A stretch of DNA of 64,000 nucleotides from Streptomyces shenzhenensis (GCF_003688995.1 NZ_PENI01000004.1:310001-374000); one strand, 5' to 3'; positions 1-9,599 are shown, numbered from the stretch's first letter. The notes: generated from the letters alone by a model not told the origin. Numbers and translations are program-made.

Positions 1-1308
1 GTCATCCTGCAGAACCTGGCCCCGACCACGGTCCCCGTCATCTGCGTGCCCGGCGGTGTGCATCTGATGAACATGGACCTGTCCACGGTGCGCGTCGCGC
101 TGTACGCGGCGAACGTCGGCAAGAACATCCACCTGCTGCGGGTGCCGACCATGAAGCACGTCTTCATCGGCCACGGCGACAGCGACAAGCTCGCCAGCGT
201 CAACCCGTTCAGCAAGGTGTACGACGAGGTGTGGACCGCGGGCCGCGCGGGCCGTGACCGGTACGCCATCGCCGACGTGGGTGTGCGCGACGACGACATC
301 GTCGAGGTCGGCCGCCCGCAGTTGGCGCCCATCAGGAACTGGCAGGGTGTGCCCGAGGACCGGATGCCGACCGTGCTGTACGCGCCCACCTGGGAGGGCT
401 GGGACGACAACCCGGGCAACACCTCGATCCTTCTCGCCGGCGAGAACATCGTGCGCCGGCTGGTGCAGGCCGACCCGCCCGTCCGCGTCCTCTACAAGCC
501 GCACCCCTTCACCGGCACCCGCAGCGCTCAGGCCAAGGCCGCCCACGAGCGGATCACCGCCCTGGTCGAGAAGGCCGCCGCGCAGCGCGCCGCCGACTCC
601 CGGTTCCCCGCCGACCCGGCCGCGCAGACGCAGGCCAAGGCCGAGCTGGCCCGCATCGAGGCCCGGCTCGCCGAGCTGTCCGGTGCCGGCGGCGAGAAGG
701 GCGACGAGGCCGAGGCGTCCCGGGACGGCGTCGTCGACGTCACCAGGCACGAGGAGACCGCCCGGCTGCGCACCGAGTGGAACGCCGCCTACTGGCGTTC
801 CTTCCCGGCGTACGAGCACCGGGTCATCGCGGGCGCCGAGCCGCGCCTGTACGACTGCTTCAACGTCTCCGACGCGATGGTCTCCGACATCTCCAGCGTG
901 GTCTCCGACTTCATCGCGAGCGGCAAGCCGTACGCGGTCACGGACTCCGCCGAGCTCGGCGTGGAGGAGTTCAAGCGGCAGAACACGGCCGTGCGCGCCG
1001 CGGTGATCCTGTCCAACAGCGCCCAGGAGCTGGGCGGTCTGCTGGCCGCCGTGCGCGACCCGGCGGCCGATCCGCTGGCCGACGACCGCGGGGAGCTGAA
1101 GCGGTATCTGCTCGGCCCGGACGAGCCGACCTCCATCGACCAGTTCAACACCGCGGTGGCGGACCTCGGCCGCAAGGCCGAGACCCGCAACCTCGGCCAG
1201 GTGAACCGGGCCATGGCCGGCGGCGCGGGGGAGAACGCCCTGGCGGATCTGCTGCCCGGACAGCGGCTGTCGTCCGCCGGTGAGACGGACGGCGTGACGG
1301 CGGGCTGA
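1..1308 (+). CDS. CDP-glycerol glycerophosphotransferase family protein (5' end outside window)
   Basis: The reading frame is open from base 1, so the true start lies upstream; about 435 residues are visible. The segment reading HVFIGHGDSDK, then a VWTAGRAGRDRY stretch and EVGRPQL, is typical of the TagF/TagB-type glycerophosphotransferases that polymerise poly(glycerol phosphate)-like cell-wall polymers at the cytoplasmic membrane. Later conserved pieces are YKPHPF and DAMVSDISSVVSDF, usual in the nucleotide-binding half. Between them lies a charged, Ala/Glu-rich, probably coiled-coil insertion of about 90 residues (roughly 565-830) that is not part of the basic fold. A glycosyltransferase and a pyruvyl transferase-like gene follow, fitting a surface-polymer locus. 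The polymer itself cannot be deduced. Confidence 0.85.
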   Translation, partial: VILQNLAPTTVPVICVPGGVHLMNMDLSTVRVALYAANVGKNIHLLRVPTMKHVFIGHGDSDKLASVNPFSKVYDEVWTAGRAGRDRYAIADVGVRDDDIVEVGRPQLAPIRNWQGVPEDRMPTVLYAPTWEGWDDNPGNTSILLAGENIVRRLVQADPPVRVLYKPHPFTGTRSAQAKAAHERITALVEKAAAQRAADSRFPADPAAQTQAKAELARIEARLAELSGAGGEKGDEAEASRDGVVDVTRHEETARLRTEWNAAYWRSFPAYEHRVIAGAEPRLYDCFNVSDAMVSDISSVVSDFIASGKPYAVTDSAELGVEEFKRQNTAVRAAVILSNSAQELGGLLAAVRDPAADPLADDRGELKRYLLGPDEPTSIDQFNTAVADLGRKAETRNLGQVNRAMAGGAGENALADLLPGQRLSSAGETDGVTAG

Positions 1309-1322
1309 CACCCCGTACCGAA

Positions 1323-1376
1323 GCCGGGGCCCGGCCTTTCGGAGATCACTCTCCGAAAGGCCGGGCCCCGGCTTTT
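1323..1376 (+). terminator. Strong rho-independent-type terminator
   Basis: A perfect 23-bp inverted repeat (arms 1323-1345 and 1350-1372) with a TCAC loop is followed directly by TTTT. It lies 14 bp after the stop of the glycerophosphotransferase gene and should end that transcript. Confidence 0.95.
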
Positions 1377-1649
1377 CCGTATGGCTTTCAGATCGCTTCC
1401 GAATCGTTTTCAGACCGCTTCGGATTTTCTTATGACGACTTCTTACCGTCGTTTCTCGTCCGTACTGAGTAATTCTTACCAGCCGTGCGTACTGTTCGGT
1501 GTCACCCATTACCACCCCCGCCCGTCCGTTCGTTATGTGACGTGCGCCACTCATTGCGTACCGCCAGGCAACCGACACACCCCGCTACTCGTCTAACAGG
1601 TTGCGAATAAGGTGATACGGGGGAAATGTTCGATTGACGAGGGGGAAAC
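1377..1649 (+). promoter_or_regulatory. AT-richer upstream region of the GT2 gene
   Basis: These 273 bases carry no plausible gene and are clearly richer in A/T than the surroundings. They hold several TTCTTAC/TTACC stretches and, near the 3' end, a TTGCGA...GATACG pair that could be a promoter. GAGGGGG lies just before the GTG at 1650 as ribosome binding site. The region probably carries the promoter and leader of the glycosyltransferase gene; no specific operator is recognisable. Confidence 0.45.
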
Positions 1650-2864
1650 GTGACCGTCGTGACGCAGCCTGATGTGAGCGTGATCATCGGGGCGTACGAA
1701 GCGATGCCTTACCTGGTCGAGTGCCTGAAGTCCGTCGAGGCACAGACCATCGACCCGGGGCGCATCGAGGTCATCGCGGTCGATGACGGCTCCACCGACG
1801 GCACGGGGGAGTACCTGGAGGAGTTCGCGGCCCGCGCCGCCATGCCGGTCACGGTGATCCGGCAGGAGAATTCCGGCGGCCCCAGCGGCCCGCGCAATGT
1901 CGGTCTCGGCAAGGCGGGCGGACGCTATGTGTTCTTTCTCGACGCCGACGACCGGCTCGGGCCCGAGGCCCTGGAGCGCATGGTCGCCATGGCCGACGAG
2001 AACGGCACCGATGTGGTCCTCGGCCGGGTCGAGGGCATCAACCGCACCCCGCCCAAGTCGATGTGGGGCAAGACGCTCGGCCGTACCGACGTCTTTTCCT
2101 CCAACATCAAGTTCACGCTGAGCGCGCAGAAGCTGTTCCGGCGCGCGCTGCTGGACCGGCACGGGATGCGCTTCGACGAGTCCCTGTGGACCGGCGAGGA
2201 CGCGCTGTTCACCATGGAGGCGTATCTGCGGGCCGACGGCGTCTCCGTGCTCGCCGACTACACCTGCTACTACCTGGTGGGCCGCGAGGACGGCAAGCAC
2301 GTCACGAAGACCGGCGGCTACGCGCTCCGCTTCGACTCGGCGCGCGCCCTGATGAACCTGATAGCCGAGATGGTCCCGGCCGGCACCCGGCGCGACACCC
2401 TGATGATCCGGCCCTTCCTGGTGACGCTGCTGCCGCAGTTCGGCCCCAAGTACCTGAAGGACGACGAGGAGGTCAGGCGGCACAAGTTCGAGCTGGCCAA
2501 GCCCCTGATGGACGCGTACTGGACCCCCGAGGTCGCCCAGCGGCTCAAGGTGCACGAGCGGCTGCGGCTGCATCTGGTGGCGGCCGGCCGCCCGGACCTG
2601 CTCGCGGACATCGTGGAGTTCGTCCGGGCGAAGCGGCAGGCCGCCGCCGTGCTGGAGAAGCGGGGCACCCGCGTCTACCTCATCTACCCGCACTTCCGCT
2701 CCCGCGCGGCCGGCCTCCCCGACAGCCTCTACCTCGCCGAGGCCCGCGAGGCCCGGGCCTTCGAGGGCTACCGCGAGGCGAGCGCCAACTCCTTCCTGCG
2801 CCGAGCGCTGCGCAAGATCCGCCGCACACTCCCGCCGGGCGGCTTCGGCACGGCGGCGGCCTGA
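1650..2864 (+). CDS. Family 2 glycosyltransferase
   Basis: This is a 404-residue GT-A fold glycosyltransferase. The N terminus has the beta-strand VSVIIGAYE, then VDDGSTDGT (nucleotide-sugar binding) near residue 45 and the metal-binding FLDADDRL near residue 97. The WTGEDALF motif near residue 188 is the usual acceptor/catalytic ED segment. The C-terminal 200 residues are less conserved and contain no clear membrane helix. The GTG at 1650 is preceded by GAGGGGG and gives the full N-terminal strand. It follows a CDP-glycerol transferase-like gene in the same direction but after a strong terminator, so it has its own promoter. It probably adds a sugar to an extracellular polymer or its linkage unit; donor and acceptor are unknown. 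Confidence 0.85.
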   Translation: MTVVTQPDVSVIIGAYEAMPYLVECLKSVEAQTIDPGRIEVIAVDDGSTDGTGEYLEEFAARAAMPVTVIRQENSGGPSGPRNVGLGKAGGRYVFFLDADDRLGPEALERMVAMADENGTDVVLGRVEGINRTPPKSMWGKTLGRTDVFSSNIKFTLSAQKLFRRALLDRHGMRFDESLWTGEDALFTMEAYLRADGVSVLADYTCYYLVGREDGKHVTKTGGYALRFDSARALMNLIAEMVPAGTRRDTLMIRPFLVTLLPQFGPKYLKDDEEVRRHKFELAKPLMDAYWTPEVAQRLKVHERLRLHLVAAGRPDLLADIVEFVRAKRQAAAVLEKRGTRVYLIYPHFRSRAAGLPDSLYLAEAREARAFEGYREASANSFLRRALRKIRRTLPPGGFGTAAA

Positions 2865-2983
2865 CGGGCAGGACCTGTGGGGCCGGGGTCGGGCGCACGG
2901 TGGGGCGCCCACTCCGGCTCAGCGCGGGGCGCGGCGGGCGCTGCCGAGGGGCCGCGGGACGAGGTCGGCGCGGCGGGTGCGAC

Positions 2984-3028
2984 GACACCGGCCCGACCGC
3001 CGGTTCTGCGGGCGGCCGGGCCGGTGTC
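2984..3028. terminator. Hairpin between convergent genes
   Basis: Arms GACACCGGCCCG (2984-2995) and CGGGCCGGTGTC (3017-3028) are perfectly complementary, with a second short CCGCC/GGCGG stem inside. It lies in the 180-bp gap between the convergent GT2 and pyruvyl transferase-like genes and can serve both directions. It has no T run. Confidence 0.65.
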
Positions 3029-3044
3029 GGACACAGGGGCGTGG

Positions 3045-4496
3045 TCAGGTCGTCTGCTGGCGGTTCGCCTGGAGGGCGCGGCGCAGGGGGCGGCCCACCG
3101 CGCGGCGGGCCCGGCGGTAGACCGACGCCGTCGACGGGGCCGCGGCGGCCACCTTGGCCGTGGCCTTGGCGCCGGCCCGGGCCCGTGCCAGCTCGCGCTT
3201 CAACTGGGCGTTGTCCAGCGTCAGTTCGCCGACCCGGCGGTGCAGCCAGCCCATCCGTGCGATCAGCGAAGCGGCGTCCGTGTCCAGCCAGGGACGCACC
3301 CCCGGCGGGAAGGCCAGCCCCCGCATCCGCTCCTCGAACGCGGCCCCGCCGTCGCCGTGCGTGAACGTGTTCTCGAGGCCGTTCTTGTCCAGGAACGCCG
3401 TGAACCGCTCGAACCGCTCCGCGTGGCCGCCGACCAGCCCCGTGAAGTCGGCCTGCTCGTACAGCCGCGCCGGGTCCGCGGACTCGGGATCCTTGAGCGC
3501 CTGGTCGAGCTGCCGGTGCGGGATGTCGAAATAGCGGCACAGCTCCAGCGTCCGCGAGTCCCCGCACAGCACCGTCGCGGGCGTCCCGGCCAGCAGCGCC
3601 GCGATGTTGCCGTGGATCCGGGAGCCGAAGGAGAAGTCGAACCCGCGCAGATCGTCGATCCAGGTGACGGGATCTATGTAGACCCGTACCTTGTCCTCCC
3701 CGTACATCGGGTGGTCCGGATGCGTCGGCATCGCGGTCACCTTGCCGTTCGGGTCCGACACATCCCGCCAGTGCAACTGCCGTGCGTCGCTGAGGTTCTG
3801 GCCGACGAAGCACAGGTCCGGGTAGCGCCGGTGGGTGCGCGCGATGAGCTCGTCGAGACCGTCCTGCACCGCGCTGTGCGAACCGTTGATCGCGATCCGG
3901 GAACCCGGTGTCAGCTCCGGCGCCCGCTTGTGCACGTCGAGTTGACGGCCGTTCAGGAACAGCGAAGGGCAGCCTATGACCTCGACGTCCTTGAAGCCCA
4001 TGTCCCTGAGGTACTGCTCGGTGAACTCGCCCCGCACGCCGATCGACGCGCTGCGGTCCAGCACCGCGGCGCAGAAGTCCCGCACGGCGGGCTCGATCCG
4101 CTTCAGCCGCGCCGGGTCGTAGCTCACTCCGGTCTGCGCGCCGACCCCGAGCACGACCACGGGGATCTTCAGCCGGGAGATGAGCCGCGTCAGCCGGATC
4201 AGACCGTCCTCGAAGGACGGCCGGAAGGCGTTGGCCAACGGCACCACGAAGGCGTCGTACTCCTTGTTGATCCGGGCCGCCGCGGCCGCATCGGCCTTGA
4301 TGCCGTTCGAGACGACCTCGGTGTCGGGTGTCTCCAGGATCTTGTGCGCGGCATCACTGAAGATCAGGTTGCCGGCGTTGGTGGCGATGACGTCTCGGTG
4401 GAGGGCCTCCTCCAGCGGCACGACGTCGTAGGGGCTCTTCCCCGATCTGAGGAGTATGCGCTTGGCGCGACGATCTGTTTGTGGCACAAGGTTCAA
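3045..4496 (-). CDS. Polysaccharide pyruvyl transferase family protein
   Basis: The 483-residue protein shows the family pattern: a central VVLGVGAQTG strand-turn, SIGVRGEFTEQYLRDMG (the 'RD/SLxR' region where such enzymes bind the nucleotide-sugar side), VIGCPSLFLN, and near the C terminus DFSFGSRIHGNIAALLAGTPATVL, the conserved SxRxHG-type signature. Members transfer a pyruvyl ketal from phosphoenolpyruvate to sugars of surface polymers. The last 100 residues (basic, Ala/Arg-rich) are an extension. It is convergent with the GT2 gene and divergent from proB. Together with the two preceding genes it suggests a pyruvylated anionic cell-wall polymer, which is inference from context. Confidence 0.75.
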   Translation of the reverse strand: MNLVPQTDRRAKRILLRSGKSPYDVVPLEEALHRDVIATNAGNLIFSDAAHKILETPDTEVVSNGIKADAAAAARINKEYDAFVVPLANAFRPSFEDGLIRLTRLISRLKIPVVVLGVGAQTGVSYDPARLKRIEPAVRDFCAAVLDRSASIGVRGEFTEQYLRDMGFKDVEVIGCPSLFLNGRQLDVHKRAPELTPGSRIAINGSHSAVQDGLDELIARTHRRYPDLCFVGQNLSDARQLHWRDVSDPNGKVTAMPTHPDHPMYGEDKVRVYIDPVTWIDDLRGFDFSFGSRIHGNIAALLAGTPATVLCGDSRTLELCRYFDIPHRQLDQALKDPESADPARLYEQADFTGLVGGHAERFERFTAFLDKNGLENTFTHGDGGAAFEERMRGLAFPPGVRPWLDTDAASLIARMGWLHRRVGELTLDNAQLKRELARARAGAKATAKVAAAAPSTASVYRRARRAVGRPLRRALQANRQQTT

Positions 4497-4679
4497 GTTA
4501 AGTTTGCACGGGCTTTAATTTCTATACGCAACCAGGGCAACCTTTTTGCCGTGTGCGAAGCGCGTTCGCCCGGTCACCCTGCGTCTGTCCGGGGAGTGGA
4601 ACGGCGCGTCGCCCCGAACCCCGTTCGCGTAGATTGCCGCACAGGGCAGCCGGACCTGATCGAGGGGACAGAGGGCAAG

Positions 4680-5807
4680 GTGGCAAGGGCAAGGCAGGCC
4701 GTGGGTGAGGCCCACAGGATCGTCGTCAAGGTGGGCTCCTCCTCGCTGACCACCGCCTCGGGCGGCCTGGACGCCGACCGTGTCGACGCGCTCGTCGACG
4801 TCCTGGCCCGCAGCCGCAGCGGCGGGGAACGCGAGATCGTCCTGGTCTCCTCCGGCGCCATCGCCGCCGGCCTCGCACCGCTGGGACTGCGCCGCCGCCC
4901 CCGGGACCTCGCTCGCCAGCAGGCGGCGGCCAGTGTCGGCCAGGGCCTGCTCGTCGCCCGCTACACCGCCTCCTTCGCCCGCTACGGCGTCCGGGTCGGC
5001 CAGGTGCTGCTCACCTCCGACGACATGAGCCGCCGCGCCCACCACCGCAACGCCTCCCGCACCCTCGACAAGCTCCTCGCGATGGGCGCCCTGCCCGTCG
5101 TGAACGAGAACGACACCGTCGCCACCGCCGAGATCCGCTTCGGCGACAACGACCGCCTCGCCGCCCTCGTCGCCCACCTCGTCCACGCCGACCTCCTGGT
5201 GCTGCTGTCCGACGTGGACGGCGTCTACGACGGCGACCCCGCCAGGCCCGGGACCTCGCGGATAGCGGAGGTGCGCGGCCCCGTCGACCTCGAAGGCGTC
5301 GAGATCGGCAACGCCGGCCGGGCCGGGGTCGGCACCGGCGGCATGGTCACCAAGGTCGAGGCCGCCCGGATCGCGGCCGCCGCCGGCATCCCCGTGGTGC
5401 TCACCAGCGCCGTCCATGCCGCCGACGCGCTGGTCGGCGGTGACACCGGCACCTACTTCCACCCCACCGGCAAACGCTCCGCGGACCGGCTGCTGTGGCT
5501 GCAGCACGCCTCCACCCCGCAGGGCTCGCTGACCCTGGACGACGGCGCGGTGCAGGCGGTCGTGCAGCGCCGCACCTCGCTGCTGCCCGCCGGGATCGCC
5601 GCCGTCGAGGGCGAGTTCAGCGCCGGCGACCCGGTGGAACTGCGCGACACCCAGGGACACGCGGTGGCCCGCGGCCTCGTCAACTTCGACGCCAAGGAGA
5701 TCCCCCAGCTGCTCGGACGTTCGACCAGGGAACTGGCGCGCGAGCTGGGCCGGGCGTACGAACGCGAGGTCGTACACAGGGACGATCTGGTGATTCTGCA
5801 TCCGTAA
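4680..5807 (+). CDS. proB: Glutamate 5-kinase
   Basis: This is the first enzyme of proline synthesis, phosphorylating L-glutamate with ATP in the cytoplasm. The 375-residue protein starts its amino acid kinase domain with HRIVVKVGSSSLT, has VSSGAIAAGL, NENDTVA and FGDNDRLAALVA motifs for substrate binding, and GTGGMVTKVEAA near residue 215. The last 100 residues form a PUA domain, as in full-length bacterial ProB. The open frame extends far upstream, but GTG 4680 is chosen because homology begins there and GAGGG lies a few bases before it. The partner gene proA follows after one small gene. Confidence 0.97.
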   Translation: MARARQAVGEAHRIVVKVGSSSLTTASGGLDADRVDALVDVLARSRSGGEREIVLVSSGAIAAGLAPLGLRRRPRDLARQQAAASVGQGLLVARYTASFARYGVRVGQVLLTSDDMSRRAHHRNASRTLDKLLAMGALPVVNENDTVATAEIRFGDNDRLAALVAHLVHADLLVLLSDVDGVYDGDPARPGTSRIAEVRGPVDLEGVEIGNAGRAGVGTGGMVTKVEAARIAAAAGIPVVLTSAVHAADALVGGDTGTYFHPTGKRSADRLLWLQHASTPQGSLTLDDGAVQAVVQRRTSLLPAGIAAVEGEFSAGDPVELRDTQGHAVARGLVNFDAKEIPQLLGRSTRELARELGRAYEREVVHRDDLVILHP

Positions 5808-5946
5808 ACCGGGGCGTAACACCGCCACCGGTGGGGGACGTTCCGTAAAACCGCCACGCGGAGCCGTGCGGCCTGCTCAACTTTGTTTCAGGGATGTGCC
5901 TCAGAGGCACGATGATCCGTCCGAGCGCTGGGTGAAGGAGGCCGTC

Positions 5947-6375
5947 GTGAGACGAGTGCGCCCTGGGGCCGCGGCGTCCCGTGGTGCTCTGACGAGTGTC
6001 ACGGCCGGGGAGTCCTACGAGGAGCCGAAGGACCTGCCCCGCCTGTGGCATGTCACCCTCAGCGTCGCCGGTGAGGAGGTCCCCCTCAAGGAGCTGCGGC
6101 GCGGCCTCGAACAGCTCGCGCATGATCACCCCTTCCTGCTGACCAGCAGATACGCCGACGACCACGCCGAGATCCGCTACTGGGAAGAGGCCCGTGACCT
6201 GCACGACGCGGCGGCCGTGGCACTGCGCCTGTGGGGCGAGCACCGGCAGACCGCGGGACTGCCCCCGTGGGAGATCGTCGGCCTGGAGGTCATCGACCGC
6301 GAGACCTACCACCAGCGCATCGCCGAGGGCTACGGCCCGGCCCCCGCGACCCCGGTAGGGGTTCATCCCTTTTGA
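5947..6375 (+). CDS. Conserved actinobacterial hypothetical protein between proB and proA
   Basis: The 142-residue soluble protein has no signal peptide or membrane segment and is acidic in its C-terminal half. Near the start is [19 protein letters not shown] and then [29 protein letters not shown], which looks like a mixed alpha/beta domain. GTG 5947 is preferred over an upstream in-frame start because AAGGAG lies six bases before it. I do not recognise a named family. Its place between proB and proA suggests co-expression, but nothing ties it to proline synthesis. Confidence 0.75.
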   Translation: MRRVRPGAAASRGALTSVTAGESYEEPKDLPRLWHVTLSVAGEEVPLKELRRGLEQLAHDHPFLLTSRYADDHAEIRYWEEARDLHDAAAVALRLWGEHRQTAGLPPWEIVGLEVIDRETYHQRIAEGYGPAPATPVGVHPF

Positions 6376-6437
6376 CCCTTGTCTCGCGGTGTGGAACACC
6401 CGCCGTCAGGCCCCGCACCGCGCACTACGCTTCCTTC

Positions 6438-7721
6438 ATGACCACGCTCTCGCCGTACGACGCAATGTCCCCGGTCACCCAGGCCGCCTACCGCGCCCAG
6501 GCCGCCGCCGCCGACCTCGCGCCGCTGCCGCGCGCCGTGAAGGACGACGCGCTGCTCGCCATCGCGGACGCCCTGGAGGTCCGGACCAGCGAGATCGTCG
6601 AGGCCAATGCCGAGGACATCGCCAAGGCCCGCGAGGCCGGCACCAGCGAGGCGATCGTCGACCGGCTGACCCTCACCCCGGAGCGGGTGCGCGCCATCGC
6701 CGCCGACGTCCGGCACGTCGCCGCGCTGCCCGACCCGGTCGGCGAGGTCGTCCGCGGCTCCACCCTCCCCAACGGCATCGACCTGCGCCAGGTCCGTGTC
6801 CCGCTCGGCGTGGTCGGCATCATCTACGAGGCCCGTCCGAACGTCACCGTCGACGCCGCCGCCCTCTGTCTGAAGTCCGGCAACGCGGTCCTGCTGCGCG
6901 GCTCGGCCTCCGCCTACGCGTCGAACACCGCCCTGGTCCGGGTGATCCGGGACGCCGTCGGCGGGGCCGGGCTGCCCGCCGACGCCGTACAGCTGGTGCC
7001 CGGGGAGGGTCGCGAGAGCGTCCGCGAGCTGATGCGCGCCCGCGGCCTGGTCGACGTCCTCATCCCGCGCGGCGGCGCCTCCCTCATCCGGACGGTCGTC
7101 TCCGAGTCCACGGTCCCGGTCATCGAGACCGGCACCGGCAACTGCCACGTCTACGTCGACGCCGAGGCCGATCTCGACATGGCCGTCCGGATCCTGATCA
7201 ACTCCAAGGCCCAGCGGGTCAGCGTCTGCAACGCCGCCGAGACCCTGCTGGTCCACCAGGACATCGCCGCCGCGTTCCTGCCCCGGGCCCTGGACGCCCT
7301 CGCCGAGGCGGGCGTCACCGTCCACGCCGACGAGCGTGTCCTCGCGTACGCCAAGGGTTCCAGGGCCACCGTGGTCGAGGCGACCCCGGAGGACTGGGAG
7401 ACCGAGTACCTCTCCCACGACATCGCCGCCGCGGTCGTGGACTCGCTCGACAAGGCCGTCGAACACATCCGGCTGTGGACCTCCGGCCACACCGAGGCGA
7501 TCGTCACCACCTCGCAGCAGGCCGCCCGTCGATTCACCCGTTTGGTGGATTCCACCACCGTCGCCGTGAACGCCTCCACCCGCTTCACCGACGGCGGCCA
7601 GTTCGGCTTCGGCGCGGAGATCGGCATCTCCACGCAGAAGCTGCACGCCCGTGGGCCGATGGGCCTGCCGGAGCTGACCAGCACCAAGTACATCGTGACC
7701 GGCGACGGACACGTGCGCTGA
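6438..7721 (+). CDS. proA: Glutamate-5-semialdehyde dehydrogenase (gamma-glutamyl phosphate reductase)
   Basis: Reduces gamma-glutamyl phosphate with NADPH, the second step of proline synthesis. The 427-residue aldehyde-dehydrogenase-fold protein shows [27 protein letters not shown], the [13 protein letters not shown] region and the catalytic cysteine in [11 protein letters not shown] near residue 265. The C terminus reads [20 protein letters not shown], as in other ProA proteins. TACGCT lies six bases before the ATG at 6438, so the mRNA may be leaderless. The start gives a length normal for the family. Confidence 0.97.
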   Translation: MTTLSPYDAMSPVTQAAYRAQAAAADLAPLPRAVKDDALLAIADALEVRTSEIVEANAEDIAKAREAGTSEAIVDRLTLTPERVRAIAADVRHVAALPDPVGEVVRGSTLPNGIDLRQVRVPLGVVGIIYEARPNVTVDAAALCLKSGNAVLLRGSASAYASNTALVRVIRDAVGGAGLPADAVQLVPGEGRESVRELMRARGLVDVLIPRGGASLIRTVVSESTVPVIETGTGNCHVYVDAEADLDMAVRILINSKAQRVSVCNAAETLLVHQDIAAAFLPRALDALAEAGVTVHADERVLAYAKGSRATVVEATPEDWETEYLSHDIAAAVVDSLDKAVEHIRLWTSGHTEAIVTTSQQAARRFTRLVDSTTVAVNASTRFTDGGQFGFGAEIGISTQKLHARGPMGLPELTSTKYIVTGDGHVR

Positions 7722-7805
7722 CCTGGAGCGGCGCGGGAGGCGTCTCAGCAGGCGGATGAATTTCCATACCGTCTGCCCAAATTGACCCCCCAGGTCTACT
7801 CTGGA

Positions 7806-8378
7806 ATGGTGCCGGAGGACGTGGGGGGCACGCCGTTCCCTGACGGCTGGGAGCCCGACGACGACCACGACCGCGGGGTGTCGGACGAAGAGTTCGCCTC
7901 CGTGGTCTTCGACGAGGCCTTCATACGGGCGGCCGTGGTGCATGAGCCGACCGCCGTCGAGCGCCTCCTGGCCGCCGCACAGGCGAGAGCCGAGGCCTCC
8001 GAGGCGGAGGCCCGCCGCGCCCACGCCCGAGGCGAGCGCTACGACGAGGGGTACGGCCCCGACGGACACGGTTTTGGCCATGACCGCGATCTCGACGACC
8101 TGGACGACCCCGACGCCCTGGACGACTATTACGGCTCCACGGGCTACGGCAGGCACATCCGCTGGCACCGCCCCGTCGCCTGGGTGCTCGCCGTCGTGAT
8201 GGGCGTCGGCATGGTCGCGCTGGCCTTCGCGGCGGTCTACCGCGGCGCCTCCTCGGGCAGCCGGGACCAGGTTCCGCCGCCCGCCTCCACCGGGGTCGAA
8301 CAGGGCACGGCGGCAGCTCCTTCCGGCTCCGCCGACTACTCCCAGCCGGCCGTCTCCGCGGTGCCGCGCACCCCCTGA
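7806..8378 (+). CDS. Single-pass membrane protein with SVVFDE motif (paralogue of next gene)
   Basis: About 190 residues: an acidic cytoplasmic N terminus, a 20-residue segment EEFASVVFDEAFIRAAVVHE near residue 30, a charged Ala/Glu helix, an Asp/Tyr-rich linker, one membrane helix (VAWVLAVVMGVGMVALAFAAVY, near residue 127) and a short Ser/Pro-rich outer tail. The same SVVFDE-F-RAA motif is in the next gene, so the two are paralogues in their N termini. TACTCT at 7797-7802 lies directly before the start. If transcription begins seven bases later, translation would start at GTG 7809 rather than ATG 7806. Function unknown. Confidence 0.75.
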   Translation: MVPEDVGGTPFPDGWEPDDDHDRGVSDEEFASVVFDEAFIRAAVVHEPTAVERLLAAAQARAEASEAEARRAHARGERYDEGYGPDGHGFGHDRDLDDLDDPDALDDYYGSTGYGRHIRWHRPVAWVLAVVMGVGMVALAFAAVYRGASSGSRDQVPPPASTGVEQGTAAAPSGSADYSQPAVSAVPRTP

Positions 8379-8432
8379 ACACCGGCGCGCGCTCCGGTGA
8401 GAACCCGTCAGAACTTGTCGCGTAGCAGGGCG

Positions 8433-8460
8433 TTTACCTGAGCCTCCTGAGACCTACTCT
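8433..8460 (+). promoter_or_regulatory. Promoter of leaderless mRNA (TTTACC-N16-TACTCT)
   Basis: TTTACC (8433-8438) and TACTCT (8455-8460) are 16 bases apart, and the ATG of the next gene is seven bases after the -10 box. Transcription would therefore start at or next to the start codon. No Shine-Dalgarno sequence precedes this ATG, which supports a leaderless transcript. Confidence 0.6.
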
Positions 8461-8466
8461 GAAAGT

Positions 8467-9537
8467 ATGGGCGGGCCTGGAGACCCACCTGAGGGGACAC
8501 CCGAGGGCGCTCCCGGTGGTGGAGAGGACGAGTACCGATCCGTCGTCTTCGACGAGTCGTTCGTCCGCGCTGCTCGGCTCCAGGAGTACTCCGCGCAGGA
8601 GCGCATGGCCGACCATGCGCCCGCCGTGCGCCGCCGTCCGCCCCTGCATCGCGGGCTGTCCCGGCAGGCGCTGATCCTCGTCATGCTGATCGCCGTCGCC
8701 TTCGGCACTGCGATCTATATGGGCGTACGCCACCCCTACGGCACCCCCCAGTCCCGGGAACCCGTCGGCTCCCTGCGCATGACCGTCATACCGCTCGTCC
8801 CGCAGGGCAAGGTGCCCGGGGCGAGCGACGCCGAGTACCTGTACGAACACAGTCCCGCGGCGCAGTTCGGCGTCGGCGCCGAAGGGATACCGCTGCCCGC
8901 CTCCCGGCGCACCGGGCACTTCTCCGAGAGCCAGGTCCTGACCGCGCTGACCACGGCGAAGGACTACCTCGTCAGCTCCTCGCTCGACCCCGAGGTGCTG
9001 GACGGCAGCCAGATCCGGCCCGCGCGCAGGCTGCTCAACCCCGACCAACTCGACCAGTTCGACCAGAGTTTCGAGCATCCCGCCGCGGACGGCAGGCATG
9101 CGCCCACCGGCTGGCTGGTCCGCTTCGACCCCGCCCGCGTGGAGCTGGCCGACCCGAAGATACGGGTGCAGGGTTCGCTCCAGGCCGTCGAGACGGACTC
9201 GGCCACGCTGGAGGTCAGCGCGGATCACACCTTCGTCTATGCGGTCCGGCCCACCGGCTCCGGCGACAAGGCGCGGGTCTCCCTGTTCACCGTCCGCCGC
9301 GAGCTGACCTTCCGCTTCGACCAGGACGACCTGCGCCTGCACCAGGCGCGGCTGGTCGTCTCCTCGGTACAGGCGGGTCCCCTCTCCTGCGCGGAGGACT
9401 CCGCCCGTCAGCTGCGCCCGCTCCTGGCCGGCCAGATCGCCACGGCGGGCGGCCCGGCAGGCACGGACCCCTATGCGACGGGCAGCACGACATCCCTATG
9501 CGGAACGCTGGCCGCTGAGGCCCAACCAAAGCCATAG
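8467..9537 (+). CDS. Membrane-anchored protein with SVVFDE motif and large external domain
   Basis: The 356-residue protein begins with a Gly/Pro/Glu-rich stretch, then EYRSVVFDESFVRAARLQEYS (near residue 22), which matches the motif of the preceding gene. One membrane helix (ALILVMLIAVAFGTAIYMGV, near residue 65) follows. The remaining 270 residues are predicted outside and include QLDQFDQSFEHP and a beta-rich part with two cysteines near the C terminus. I do not recognise the external domain. The shared cytoplasmic motif suggests that both proteins bind the same partner. The start has a promoter box seven bases upstream. Confidence 0.8.
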   Translation: MGGPGDPPEGTPEGAPGGGEDEYRSVVFDESFVRAARLQEYSAQERMADHAPAVRRRPPLHRGLSRQALILVMLIAVAFGTAIYMGVRHPYGTPQSREPVGSLRMTVIPLVPQGKVPGASDAEYLYEHSPAAQFGVGAEGIPLPASRRTGHFSESQVLTALTTAKDYLVSSSLDPEVLDGSQIRPARRLLNPDQLDQFDQSFEHPAADGRHAPTGWLVRFDPARVELADPKIRVQGSLQAVETDSATLEVSADHTFVYAVRPTGSGDKARVSLFTVRRELTFRFDQDDLRLHQARLVVSSVQAGPLSCAEDSARQLRPLLAGQIATAGGPAGTDPYATGSTTSLCGTLAAEAQPKP

Positions 9538-9599
9538 CCCCCCGGTCACCTGCGGCGGGCCCGGACCCGGCCCGGGGCACACGACGGTGACGGCTGGGG

